Assembly (NCBI RefSeq): GCF_009761675.1 | Contig: NZ_QUZH01000012.1 | Span: 1 to 64,000, forward strand | Length of the DNA stretch: 64,000 nucleotides | Reading direction: 5' to 3' | DNA from: Bhargavaea sp. CC-171006 | GTDB taxonomy: Bacteria > Bacillota > Bacilli > Bacillales_A > Planococcaceae | Part shown: positions 52,470 through 60,725 of the stretch, piece after piece | How the letters are laid out: the number at the start of each line of letters is the position of its first letter | How positions within the stretch are numbered: position 1 is the stretch's first letter | Notes under the pieces: model-generated | The model's input: the letters and a program-made list of their open reading frames with translations, nothing else | What the model was told of the DNA's origin: nothing | Databases searched by the model: none | Made by a program: the position numbers and the translations under genes

Positions 52470-53420
52470 TCAGAGGCTTCCTTCGACTTCGGAGATCATC
52501 TCTTTCATCGACTGGAGGCCGCCTCCGGAAAGGTACCAGTATTCGCCATTCAGATAGTGGATGTTATCGTTTTTGTAGGCATTCGTCTTCTGCACAAGGT
52601 CGTTTTCCAGCGATGCCTTCACGCTTGAATCCTCGCCGATCGCTGCATCACGGTCGATGACGTAGAGAATATCCGGGTTCGTCTCCAGGATATATTCGAA
52701 TGTGATGTTCTGGCCATGCGTCGAGACTTCGATGTTCTCATCAGCCGGCTTCAGGCCGAACACATCATGGATGAGGCCAAAGCGGGATGACGGGCCATAC
52801 GCACTGACCTTGCTCTGGGAGCCGAGGACAATCAGGGCCTTTTCATCAGTTGCGGAAGTCTTTTCCTGGATGCCGGCCACGCGGCTGTCGATGTCTTCAA
52901 GTTCCTTGTTCATTTCATCTTCTTTTCCGAAAATCTTAGCGACTGTATTCATGTTTTCCTTGAAGGATTCCATGTAGTTCATCGTGTCGATCGGAATATA
53001 GACGGTCGGCGCGATTTCAGCGAACTGGTCATACAGCTGTGCCTGGCGGGTGGAGATGAAGATGACATCAGGCTGCAGCGCGTGGATGGCTTCAAAGTCC
53101 GGCTCTTTCAGGCTGCCGACATTCGTGTAGTCATCCGATGCATACTGCTCGAGATAGTTCGGGACGGTTGCCTGCGGGACACCCGCAACTTCCACGCCGA
53201 GCTCATCGAGTGTATCGAGGATACCAAAGTCGAAAACAACGACTTTCTCAGGCGTCCCTTTGATTTCAGCTTTGCCGAGCTCGTGCTCGATTGTCATGGT
53301 ATCCGCTGCTTGATCGGATGTGCCGCTGTCTTTTTTGTCTTCTCCTGCATTGTCGTTGCCGCAGGCCCCCAAGACGAGGATAAACGCCATCAGCATGGCG
53401 AGGAAAGTGAACTTCTTCAT
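52470..53420 (-). CDS. yclQ: Siderophore-binding lipoprotein YclQ
   Basis: A 316-residue solute-binding lipoprotein (cluster A-III). The lipobox LVLGAC (Cys 20) anchors it to the outer face of the membrane. The mature part shows PEKVVVFDFGILDTLDELGV and LNGEYWYLSGGGLQSMKEM, typical of YclQ, which in B. subtilis binds petrobactin. ATG 53420 has AGAGGGA upstream. Last gene of the operon. Confidence 0.9.
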   Translation of the reverse strand: MKKFTFLAMLMAFILVLGACGNDNAGEDKKDSGTSDQAADTMTIEHELGKAEIKGTPEKVVVFDFGILDTLDELGVEVAGVPQATVPNYLEQYASDDYTNVGSLKEPDFEAIHALQPDVIFISTRQAQLYDQFAEIAPTVYIPIDTMNYMESFKENMNTVAKIFGKEDEMNKELEDIDSRVAGIQEKTSATDEKALIVLGSQSKVSAYGPSSRFGLIHDVFGLKPADENIEVSTHGQNITFEYILETNPDILYVIDRDAAIGEDSSVKASLENDLVQKTNAYKNDNIHYLNGEYWYLSGGGLQSMKEMISEVEGSL

Positions 53421-53455
53421 CAGAATCCCTCTTCTTTCGTAATTAAAGAATGTGT

Positions 53456-54217
53456 TCAAGAATTGAAGTATACACAGATCCGGCAGTTGCTCATCTGCTT
53501 GATCGGAATGTCCATATCATAGATTTCTTTCAGCGACTCGGAGTTGATGATGTCCTCGGTAGGGCCGTCCTTGACCACACGCCCGTCCTTCAGCGCTACA
53601 ATCCGGTCGGAATAGACCGATGCGAAGTTGATGTCGTGGAGGACGATGACGACGGTCTTGCCGAGCTCATCCACGAGCCTGCGGAGGATCTTCATGATCT
53701 GGACGGAATGCTTCATATCAAGGTTGTTGAGTGGCTCATCGAGAAGGACATACTCGGTGTCCTGTGCGATGACCATAGAAATAAATGCCCGCTGGCGCTG
53801 GCCGCCGGACAATTCGTCCAGGAAGCTGTCTTCCATTTCGCCCAGTTCCATATACTCGATTGCTTGGTTAATGACACGGTTGTCCTCTTCGGTCAGCCGG
53901 CCCTTCGAGTGCGGGAAGCGTCCGAAAGAGACCAGTTCCCTTACAGTCAGGCGGACATTCATGTAGTTGGATTGCTTCAGGATCGATACGCGTTTGGCGA
54001 AATCATTGGATTTCATCTTGCGGACATCATCCTTGTCGACAAGCACTTCTCCCGTGTCTGCATCTAGCAGGCGGCTCACCATGGAGAGCAGGGTCGACTT
54101 ACCCGCCCCGTTCGGTCCGATGAATGAAGTGATCTGACCGCGCTGAATGTTGACCGAGACCTTTTCGACGACGGCTTTTTTTCCATAAAACTTGGACAGC
54201 TCACGAACTTGAATCAT
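53456..54217 (-). CDS. yclP: Siderophore ABC transporter ATPase YclP
   Basis: A 253-residue ATPase. Walker A is GPNGAGKST (about 36-44), signature LSGGQRQRAF, Walker B VLLDEPLNNLD, and the switch His in VLHDINFA. It powers the YclN/YclO channel. It starts four bases before the end of yclO, so the two are coupled. Confidence 0.93.
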   Translation of the reverse strand: MIQVRELSKFYGKKAVVEKVSVNIQRGQITSFIGPNGAGKSTLLSMVSRLLDADTGEVLVDKDDVRKMKSNDFAKRVSILKQSNYMNVRLTVRELVSFGRFPHSKGRLTEEDNRVINQAIEYMELGEMEDSFLDELSGGQRQRAFISMVIAQDTEYVLLDEPLNNLDMKHSVQIMKILRRLVDELGKTVVIVLHDINFASVYSDRIVALKDGRVVKDGPTEDIINSESLKEIYDMDIPIKQMSNCRICVYFNS

Positions 54218-55164
54218 GCGGATCGACTCTCCTTAAGTAGTAGATAGATGAAATACACGCCGCCGGCGAATTCGATGACGACACTCAAAGTGGTAGAGAA
54301 GGTGAAGATACGCTCGACGACCCACTGTCCCCCGATAAGGAGGACCATGCTCAGGCCGGCTGCAGCTGTAATCGTGAAGGAATGCTTATAAGACTTGATG
54401 AACTGGTAGCTCAAGTTGGCGACGATCAGCCCGAAGAATGTGATCGGGCCGACAAGCGCCGTGGATACGGCGATCAGGACCGCCGACAGGATCAGGGTGC
54501 CGCGCACCATCCTGTCATACGGTACGCCCAGATTCATGGAGATATCCCGGCCAAGCGAGATCACGTCCATGATCCTGAGCTGGCGCCATCCTATGATGAT
54601 GCAGACCGCGACAACCGCTATGGAAAGCCAGACCAGATCTGCATTGACATTATTGAAACTGGCAAACATCGCATCCTGGACGGTCAGGAACTCGTTCGGG
54701 TCGATCAGAACCTGGAGGAATGTCGAGATGCTTCCGAAAAAGGTTCCGACGATGATTCCGACCAGGAGCAGGAAGTAGACCGGCCGGTTCCCCTTCTTGA
54801 AGAGGAGCTGGTAGAGCAGCAGTGCGAAAATGATCATCGCTGCCACCGACAGCAGGAAGTTGACCTGCTTGTTGACGACCGTTATATGAGTCGAGCCCAG
54901 GAAAAAGATGATGAGCGTCTGGAGCAACATATAGAGAGAATCCAGCCCCATGATGCTCGGCGTCAGGATGCGGTTCTGGGTGATCGTCTGGAAGACGACC
55001 GTTGCATAGGCGATCGCGATGCCGGTCACGGCCATCGCCGCAACCTTCACGCCCCTTCTCGGGAGGGCGTAGTCATAGCTGCCGTTCAGATCATGGAACA
55101 GGTACAGCCCGACAAAAAGCGCCGCCAGCGCATACAGGATGATGAGTTTTGTGGAATCACGCAT
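54214..55164 (-). CDS. yclO: Siderophore ABC transporter permease YclO
   Basis: A 316-residue FecCD-type permease with about nine membrane segments. The conserved region GRDISMNLGVPYDRM and VGPITFFGLIVANL couple to the ATPase. The yclN stop overlaps its start by eight bases. Confidence 0.92.
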   Translation of the reverse strand: MRDSTKLIILYALAALFVGLYLFHDLNGSYDYALPRRGVKVAAMAVTGIAIAYATVVFQTITQNRILTPSIMGLDSLYMLLQTLIIFFLGSTHITVVNKQVNFLLSVAAMIIFALLLYQLLFKKGNRPVYFLLLVGIIVGTFFGSISTFLQVLIDPNEFLTVQDAMFASFNNVNADLVWLSIAVVAVCIIIGWRQLRIMDVISLGRDISMNLGVPYDRMVRGTLILSAVLIAVSTALVGPITFFGLIVANLSYQFIKSYKHSFTITAAAGLSMVLLIGGQWVVERIFTFSTTLSVVIEFAGGVYFIYLLLKESRSA

Positions 55165-56107
55165 AGGCTTTCCTCCTGAACAGCAAGTAAAGGAAGATGC
55201 CGCTGCCGATGACTCCGACCATCAGACTGATGGAAATTTCATATGGATAAATCAGCACACGTCCGAGAATGTCACAGACGAGAAGGAAAATCGCGCCCAT
55301 GAGAGCCGTGTGCGGCAAAGTCTTCTCAAGGTTGTCCCCTTTCATGATGGAGACGATGTTGGGGATGATGAGTCCGAGGAACGGAATCATGCCGACCGTG
55401 AGGACGACCGTTACGGTGATCAAGGCCACCAGGATCAGTCCGAAGTTCAATACAAACCTGTAGTTGAGCCCGAGGTTCCTGGAGAAATCTTCCCCCATGC
55501 CGGCAACCGTAAAGCGGTTTGCGTACAGGTAGGCCAGGATCAGGATCGGGACGCTGATATAAAGAAGTTCATAGCGTCCGGACATGATCATGGAGAAATC
55601 CCCCTGCAGCCAAGAGGACATGTTCTGGATCACATTCGACCGATAGGCGAAGAATGTCGTCAGTGAAGACAGGATGTTCCCGAACATCAGCCCGACCAGC
55701 GGAATGAAGATCGCATCTTTGAACTTGATGCGCTCCAGGATCTGCATGAACAAGAGTGTTCCGGCCAGGGCGAATGCAAACGCGATGGCCATCTGCTCGA
55801 GCATTGTCGCATTCGTGAACAGAAGCATGGATACAAGGATCCCGAGACGGGTCGCATCCAGTGTCCCTGCCGTTGTGGGCGAAACAAACTTGTTCCGGCT
55901 CAACTGCTGCATGATCAGACCGGCTACGCTCATGCCCGCGCCGGCCAACAGGATGGCGACGAGGCGAGGCACACGGCTGATCAGGAATATTTGAGTTTCT
56001 TCGGAACTCCAATCCAGGAGGTCCATTGGTGAGATGCTGCTCGTCCCGACGAACAAGGATAAGAACGACAGGATGACGAGTCCGGCAATCATGTAACGTG
56101 TCTTCAT
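55157..56107 (-). CDS. yclN: Siderophore ABC transporter permease YclN
   Basis: A 316-residue FecCD-type permease, first gene of the yclNOPQ operon. It contains SRVPRLVAILLAGAGMSVAGLIMQ and GMIPFLGLIIPNIVSIMKG. Together with YclO it forms the membrane channel for the petrobactin-type siderophore. Expression is expected to be iron-repressed by the Fur boxes upstream. Confidence 0.92.
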   Translation of the reverse strand: MKTRYMIAGLVILSFLSLFVGTSSISPMDLLDWSSEETQIFLISRVPRLVAILLAGAGMSVAGLIMQQLSRNKFVSPTTAGTLDATRLGILVSMLLFTNATMLEQMAIAFAFALAGTLLFMQILERIKFKDAIFIPLVGLMFGNILSSLTTFFAYRSNVIQNMSSWLQGDFSMIMSGRYELLYISVPILILAYLYANRFTVAGMGEDFSRNLGLNYRFVLNFGLILVALITVTVVLTVGMIPFLGLIIPNIVSIMKGDNLEKTLPHTALMGAIFLLVCDILGRVLIYPYEISISLMVGVIGSGIFLYLLFRRKAYA

Positions 56108-56156
56108 GGCTATCCCCGATGCACTGCAATTTGAAAGGCTATTGAGAATGTTCTGT

Positions 56157-56171
56157 TGAAAATCATTCTCA
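56157..56171 (-). promoter_or_regulatory. Fur box between promoter and yclN start
   Basis: TGAAAATCATTCTCA matches the 15-base Fur consensus TGATAATCATTATCA at 13 positions. Confidence 0.65.
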
Positions 56172-56188
56172 GCAACCTTGCAATTGTT

Positions 56189-56216
56189 ATTATAGCACGC
56201 GTTATCGGGAAGTCAA
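56189..56216 (-). promoter_or_regulatory. Sigma-A promoter of yclNOPQ
   Basis: On the minus strand TTGACT (56211-56216) and TATAAT (56189-56194) are separated by 16 bases, flanked by Fur boxes on both sides. Confidence 0.75.
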
Positions 56217-56224
56217 AGGTTAAA

Positions 56225-56239
56225 TGAAAATGATTATCA
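56225..56239 (-). promoter_or_regulatory. Fur box upstream of the yclN promoter
   Basis: TGAAAATGATTATCA matches the Fur consensus at nearly every position and lies nine bases beyond the -35 element. Confidence 0.75.
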
Positions 56240-56354
56240 TTTAGTTTAGAATGATTATTGATAAGGTTTTGCCCATCACGGAAGTGAGTTTTCGGATAAC
56301 ATTGAATTTCGCTAATTCGGGAGTTTTTTCAGTGCTTGAGGCTTTCCGGGACAA

Positions 56355-56386
56355 AGAAAAACCGCAGCGGCGGCTGCGGTTTTTCT
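56355..56386 (-). terminator. Terminator of the DUF6612 gene
   Basis: AAAAACCGCAGC pairs with GCTGCGGTTTTT beyond the stop codon on the minus strand. Confidence 0.82.
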
Positions 56387-56393
56387 TGTTTGA

Positions 56394-57263
56394 TTATTGT
56401 TGCGGAAGTTCAACTGCGGAGTCGATGACTTCCTGAGGGATTTCGATCTTCTCGATGCCGTTGATATTCGAGTAGGCAGTATTCGAGTCGATGTCGATAT
56501 TGAGCGTCTCTCCCTGCTCTTCAATCGTCATGGCCATGACCATGTTCATGGCCGTCATGTTGAATGTTTCCTTATCCACGAACATCTCGTACTGAAGGTC
56601 ATTGATTTCCATGTTCTCAAGTGCCTTCTGTTCTTCTTCACCCATCTGCTCGAGCATTTCGGGCGGGAGTTGTTCATGGAGCGTCTGCTTGATCAGCTCG
56701 TTGAACTTCTCCCCGTCTGCCGTGAGTTTCAGGATGTATTCGTTCTCGTTCTGCTCAAACTTCATGTCTTTTGCATACTCCTGAAGCTGCTCGAGCTGCT
56801 CGGACGGATCCGGCTGCTGCTGGGTCAGCTGGTCGAGCCCGGGGACCGCCCCGGTCATTTTGATCCACTGCTCACCCTGCGGATCGCGCATATACATGGT
56901 CCCGTCTTCAGTCATATAGACATCAAGGTCCATTGACATCTCCTCACCGCCGGCGGCGCTCATGGACATCGTGCCCTTCTGATGCATCGCAAGCGGATCC
57001 AGCGTCATTTCCATATCCATGTCAGTAACCGTGTTCATCTCTACTTCCTGCGAAGGGATCGAGATCTTCTGGTCCATTTCCACTTTGGCTTCGGCGCTCT
57101 TCATCTCCTGGGAAGCAGTCAGTGCTTTCTCATAAACTTCTTCCGCCGTCAGGTCGCTCTGCTTTTCTTTAGGTGTGCCTTCCGTGGGTTCGGCCGTTTC
57201 ATTGCATGCCGCGAGACCGAGTGTCAGGGTTCCGGCTACCATGGCCATCAAGAGTTTCTTCAT
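56394..57263 (-). CDS. DUF6612-type lipoprotein
   Basis: A 289-residue lipoprotein with lipobox LGLAAC (Cys 20). The mature part (AEEVYEKALTASQEMKSAEAKVEMDQ and MYMRDPQGEQWIKM) fits DUF6612, a LolA/LppX-like lipoprotein group of Firmicutes. It is unusually Met-rich and acidic. Function unknown. Divergent from the ABC exporter. Confidence 0.78.
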   Translation of the reverse strand: MKKLLMAMVAGTLTLGLAACNETAEPTEGTPKEKQSDLTAEEVYEKALTASQEMKSAEAKVEMDQKISIPSQEVEMNTVTDMDMEMTLDPLAMHQKGTMSMSAAGGEEMSMDLDVYMTEDGTMYMRDPQGEQWIKMTGAVPGLDQLTQQQPDPSEQLEQLQEYAKDMKFEQNENEYILKLTADGEKFNELIKQTLHEQLPPEMLEQMGEEEQKALENMEINDLQYEMFVDKETFNMTAMNMVMAMTIEEQGETLNIDIDSNTAYSNINGIEKIEIPQEVIDSAVELPQQ

Positions 57264-57427
57264 ATTGAATTACCGCCTCTCTCATTTGGGTACAGTCCGT
57301 AATACGGCAACATTCATGGAAAAGTTCCGTTTTCTTGAAGAAACACAACGAAAGACCCACTCCTCTTCCGCATCCTTTTTGATTCGGCTATAATGACGGA
57401 AGTCAAAATCATACATCGGAGGAACCC

Positions 57428-59146
57428 ATGCTCAAGCAATTCTTTTCCTATTATAAACCGCATAAGCGGCTGTTCATGATTGACTTCTCAAGCGCCGTAT
57501 TCGTCGCGCTGCTTGAGCTCGCTTTTCCCGTTGCCGTGCAGTGGTTCATCGATGAGCTGCTTCCGACAGGCGACTGGGGACGGATTGTCTGGGTCAGCCT
57601 TCTGCTGCTCGGGGTCTATCTTCTCAGCACGTTCCTGCAGTTCATCGTCTCCTACCTGGGCCACAAGCTCGGAGTGAACATCGAAACGGACATGCGCCAG
57701 CAGCTGTTCAATCATGTGCAGCGGCAGTCGTTCCGCTTTTTCGACAACACGAAGACCGGGCATATCATGAGCCGCATCACCAATGACCTGTTCGATATCG
57801 GCGAACTTGCCCATCACGGGCCGGAGGATATTTTCATCGCCATCATGACGATCATCGGTGCCTTCTCGATCATGTATACGATCAACCCTGAGCTCGCTCT
57901 GATCACAATCGTCATGATCCCGTTCCTTGTATTGGTCATCACGTTCTGCAATACGAAGATGAACAAGGCGTGGCGCAACATGTACAGCCGGATTGCAGAT
58001 GTGAATGCCCGTGTCGAGGATAGCGTGTCCGGGGTCCGCGTGGTGCAATCGTTCACGAATGAGGCGTTCGAGATGAAGCGGTTCCGGAAAGACAACGGAA
58101 GCTTCAGGCTGGCCAAAATCGCGGCGTACAAAGTCATGGCCTGGACGCACTCCAGCATGTACATGATGACCCGGCTCGTCACGCTGCTTGTACTCGTCGT
58201 CGGGGCCTGGTTCTCCTTTAACGACCGGCTTTCTTACGGTGAACTTGTCAGTTTCGTGCTGTTTGTCAACGTCCTCATCAAACCGGTCGATAAGATTGCG
58301 GCACTCCTTGAGATGTATCCGAAAGGCATGGCCGGATTCAGGCGGTTCCAGGAATTGCTGGACGAGGAGCCGGAAGTTCTTGACCGTCCGGATGCCGTTG
58401 AGGTCTCCCAACTAAACGGCAATATCCGATTTGACCGGGTATCATTCCGCTATGACGGCTCCAAGTCCGTGCTGAATGACATCAGTTTGACCATCCGCTC
58501 CGGGCAGACAGTCGCGTTTGTCGGACCATCCGGTGCCGGCAAGACGACCATCTGCTCCCTGATTCCGCGTTTCTATGATGTCGACGGCGGCTCGATCTCC
58601 ATCGACGGCATCGATGTCCGTGACATGACCATGCAGTCGCTGCGCTCACAGATCGGCATCGTGCAACAGGACGTATTTCTTTTCACCGGGACCATTTTCG
58701 AAAACATCGCCTACGGCAAGCTCGGCGCGACCGAAGAGGAAATCTACCGGGCCGCGCGCAAGGCCCATCTCGAAGAGTTCATCACCGATCTTCCTGACGG
58801 CTACGAAACGCAGATCGGTGAACGCGGACTGAAGCTTTCAGGCGGCCAGAAGCAGCGCCTCGCCATCGCAAGGATGTTCCTGAAGAACCCGCCGATCCTT
58901 ATCCTGGATGAGGCCACTTCGGCACTCGACACCGAAACGGAGCGCATCATCCAGAAATCCCTCGAAGAGCTGTCCGAAAACCGGACGACCCTTGTAATTG
59001 CCCACCGGCTTGCCACTATCCGCAATGCCGACCGTGTCGTCGTCGTGACGAAGGACGGTATCGCGGAAGACGGTGGCTATGAGGAGCTCGTCAGGAAAGG
59101 CGGCATCTTCGCCAACCTGCATAACATTCAGTTCCAGGAGGCATGA
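57428..59146 (+). CDS. ABC exporter, fused permease-ATPase
   Basis: A 572-residue half-transporter with six membrane segments (about 15-300) and an ATPase domain: Walker A GPSGAGKTT near 367, signature LSGGQKQRLAIAR near 470 and Walker B ILILDEATSAL near 492. It resembles Sav1866/MsbA/YgaD-type multidrug or lipid exporters; it should act as a homodimer because no partner gene is adjacent. The substrate is unknown. GGAGG precedes the ATG. Confidence 0.9.
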   Translation: MLKQFFSYYKPHKRLFMIDFSSAVFVALLELAFPVAVQWFIDELLPTGDWGRIVWVSLLLLGVYLLSTFLQFIVSYLGHKLGVNIETDMRQQLFNHVQRQSFRFFDNTKTGHIMSRITNDLFDIGELAHHGPEDIFIAIMTIIGAFSIMYTINPELALITIVMIPFLVLVITFCNTKMNKAWRNMYSRIADVNARVEDSVSGVRVVQSFTNEAFEMKRFRKDNGSFRLAKIAAYKVMAWTHSSMYMMTRLVTLLVLVVGAWFSFNDRLSYGELVSFVLFVNVLIKPVDKIAALLEMYPKGMAGFRRFQELLDEEPEVLDRPDAVEVSQLNGNIRFDRVSFRYDGSKSVLNDISLTIRSGQTVAFVGPSGAGKTTICSLIPRFYDVDGGSISIDGIDVRDMTMQSLRSQIGIVQQDVFLFTGTIFENIAYGKLGATEEEIYRAARKAHLEEFITDLPDGYETQIGERGLKLSGGQKQRLAIARMFLKNPPILILDEATSALDTETERIIQKSLEELSENRTTLVIAHRLATIRNADRVVVVTKDGIAEDGGYEELVRKGGIFANLHNIQFQEA

Positions 59147-59148
59147 GT

Positions 59149-59182
59149 CAATCCCCTGTCCGGAGGAGGACAGGGGATTTTC
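59149..59182 (+). terminator. Terminator of the ABC exporter gene
   Basis: AATCCCCTGTCC pairs with GGACAGGGGATT, followed by TTC-rich sequence. Confidence 0.85.
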
Positions 59183-59255
59183 GTTTCCTTGTATGGCCGA
59201 ATTCAGATTAGAATGGTATACTATTTCGGTTATCAGTTTATAGGAGGTCCTGAAG

Positions 59256-60317
59256 TTGAACACCACCCATACGTCCGAAAGAAAACGGACGATTATATAT
59301 GTAGCCGTCTTCCTGCTTGTCGCCATCATTGGCCTTGCTTACGTGAAGTGGATTCCATATGTCGATAAAAGCATCACAGCCATCACAACCCAGTCGATCG
59401 GCGATTCGATCCTCGGTGATCCGGCAGATGCCGGAACATTCTCTTGGGAAAGCACATGGTCGTATGTCGTCACGTACTTCCTTGCCGTCTGGAAAGCAGC
59501 CGTCCTGGGTATTGTGCTGGGCTCGTTGGTCCAAGTGCTGATCCCTGCTGACTGGCTGATGCGCACGCTCGGCAAAACCTCATTCGGCAGCACGGCCATC
59601 GGCGGCCTCACGAGCCTTCCGGGCATGATGTGCACCTGCTGTGCGGCACCCGTCGCGGCCGGTCTCCGGAAAAAGAACGTATCGATCGGGGCGGCTCTCG
59701 CCTTCTGGCTCGGAAATCCCGTGCTGAACCCGGCGGTCCTCATATTCATGACGTTCGTCCTTTCCTGGGAATTCACGCTTCTCCGTGCCGTCTTCGGCAT
59801 CGTGCTCGTCTTCGGTATCAGCTACCTGGCGAACCGGTTTGCCCCACAGCCGGCTCCGGAAGAACTCGCCCGCAAAGTGGAAGAAGCTGAAACTGCGATT
59901 GCCCCCGAAGAAGGAAGCTTCCTTAGCCGCTGGCTGAAGAGCATGGGCCGGATGGCACTCTTCATTATCCCGGCCTACTTTATCTCGGTCCTGCTCATCG
60001 CGGCGGTACGCCCTTGGCTCTTCCCGCTGCTTGACGGAGCATCCGGCAATACGCTGCTGATGATCCTGCTCTTTGCGATCGGCGGCATGCTGTTTGTCAT
60101 CCCGACCGCTGCGGAAATCCCGATCATCCAGACATTCATGTCCGCCGGTCTCGGCACCGGCCCTGCCGCTGCCATGCTCATCACCCTGCCGGCCATCAGT
60201 CTCCCGTCACTGATCCTCGTCGCAGGCGCGTTCCCGAGGAAAGTCCTCTGGTTCGTCGCCGGAGCGGTCATCCTGCTCGGCGTCCTCTGCGGCCTTGTCG
60301 GCATGTGGGTGATGTAA
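59256..60317 (+). CDS. Permease with CTCCAAP motif (DUF318/ArsP-like)
   Basis: A 353-residue permease with about nine membrane segments. The metal-related motif CTCCAAPVAAGLRKK and the second half repeat (VIPTAAEIPIIQTFMSAGLG) match the DUF318 (YcgR/ArsP/SO_0444) permease family, some of which export metals or organoarsenicals. The start codon is TTG at 59256, with TAGGAGGT upstream. The substrate cannot be named. Confidence 0.82.
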   Translation: MNTTHTSERKRTIIYVAVFLLVAIIGLAYVKWIPYVDKSITAITTQSIGDSILGDPADAGTFSWESTWSYVVTYFLAVWKAAVLGIVLGSLVQVLIPADWLMRTLGKTSFGSTAIGGLTSLPGMMCTCCAAPVAAGLRKKNVSIGAALAFWLGNPVLNPAVLIFMTFVLSWEFTLLRAVFGIVLVFGISYLANRFAPQPAPEELARKVEEAETAIAPEEGSFLSRWLKSMGRMALFIIPAYFISVLLIAAVRPWLFPLLDGASGNTLLMILLFAIGGMLFVIPTAAEIPIIQTFMSAGLGTGPAAAMLITLPAISLPSLILVAGAFPRKVLWFVAGAVILLGVLCGLVGMWVM

Positions 60318-60329
60318 TAAGTGTTTGTG

Positions 60330-60363
60330 ATCCCCCGCTCCGGGTGACGGAGCGGGGGTTTTT
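60330..60363 (+). terminator. Terminator of the permease gene
   Basis: CCCCCGCTCC pairs with GGAGCGGGGG followed by TTTTT. Confidence 0.88.
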
Positions 60364-60388
60364 GATTGGGGGCTATTACTTCATTACT

Positions 60389-60655
60389 GTAAGTCCGATT
60401 TCTCTTCGGTAAGTCTGGTTCCCTAATTGTAAGTCCGATCTTACCGGTGCAAGTCCGAACTCGCTATTTTAAGTCCGATTTTACGCTATAAGTCCGATTC
60501 CTTATTTCAACTTTCCACTCCTTATTGCAACTTCTCATCCCTTATTTCAACTCCGCACCCCTTATTGCAACTCCACTCTCCTTATTGCAACTTCGCTCCC
60601 CCTTATTGCAACTTCGCCTCCCTTACTTCAACTTTCCACTTCTTTTTGCATCTCC
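60389..60655. repeat. 20-bp periodic array of two core types, 14 copies
   Basis: Six copies of (G/T)TAAGTCCGATT with AAG at 60391, 60411, 60431, 60451, 60471 and 60490 lead directly into eight copies of CTTATTGCAACT (or TTTCAACT) with the C of CAA at 60508, 60528, 60548, 60568, 60588, 60609, 60629 and 60649. Both share a (C/T)AA core and stay in one phase across the switch. The first core equals that of the 46.3 kb array, the second that of the 19.8 kb array. It fills a 408-base gap between convergent genes with no gene in it. Confidence 0.92.
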
Positions 60656-60677
60656 CTCCACAACTCCCTTCCCATAA

Positions 60678-60711
60678 GAAAAACCCGCTGCCTTCCCGGC
60701 AGCGGGTTTCA
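60678..60711 (-). terminator. Terminator of the peptide transporter operon
   Basis: AAACCCGCTGCC pairs with GGCAGCGGGTTT beyond the last gene of the operon. Confidence 0.85.
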
Positions 60712-60725
60712 GGGTTTCTTCTATA

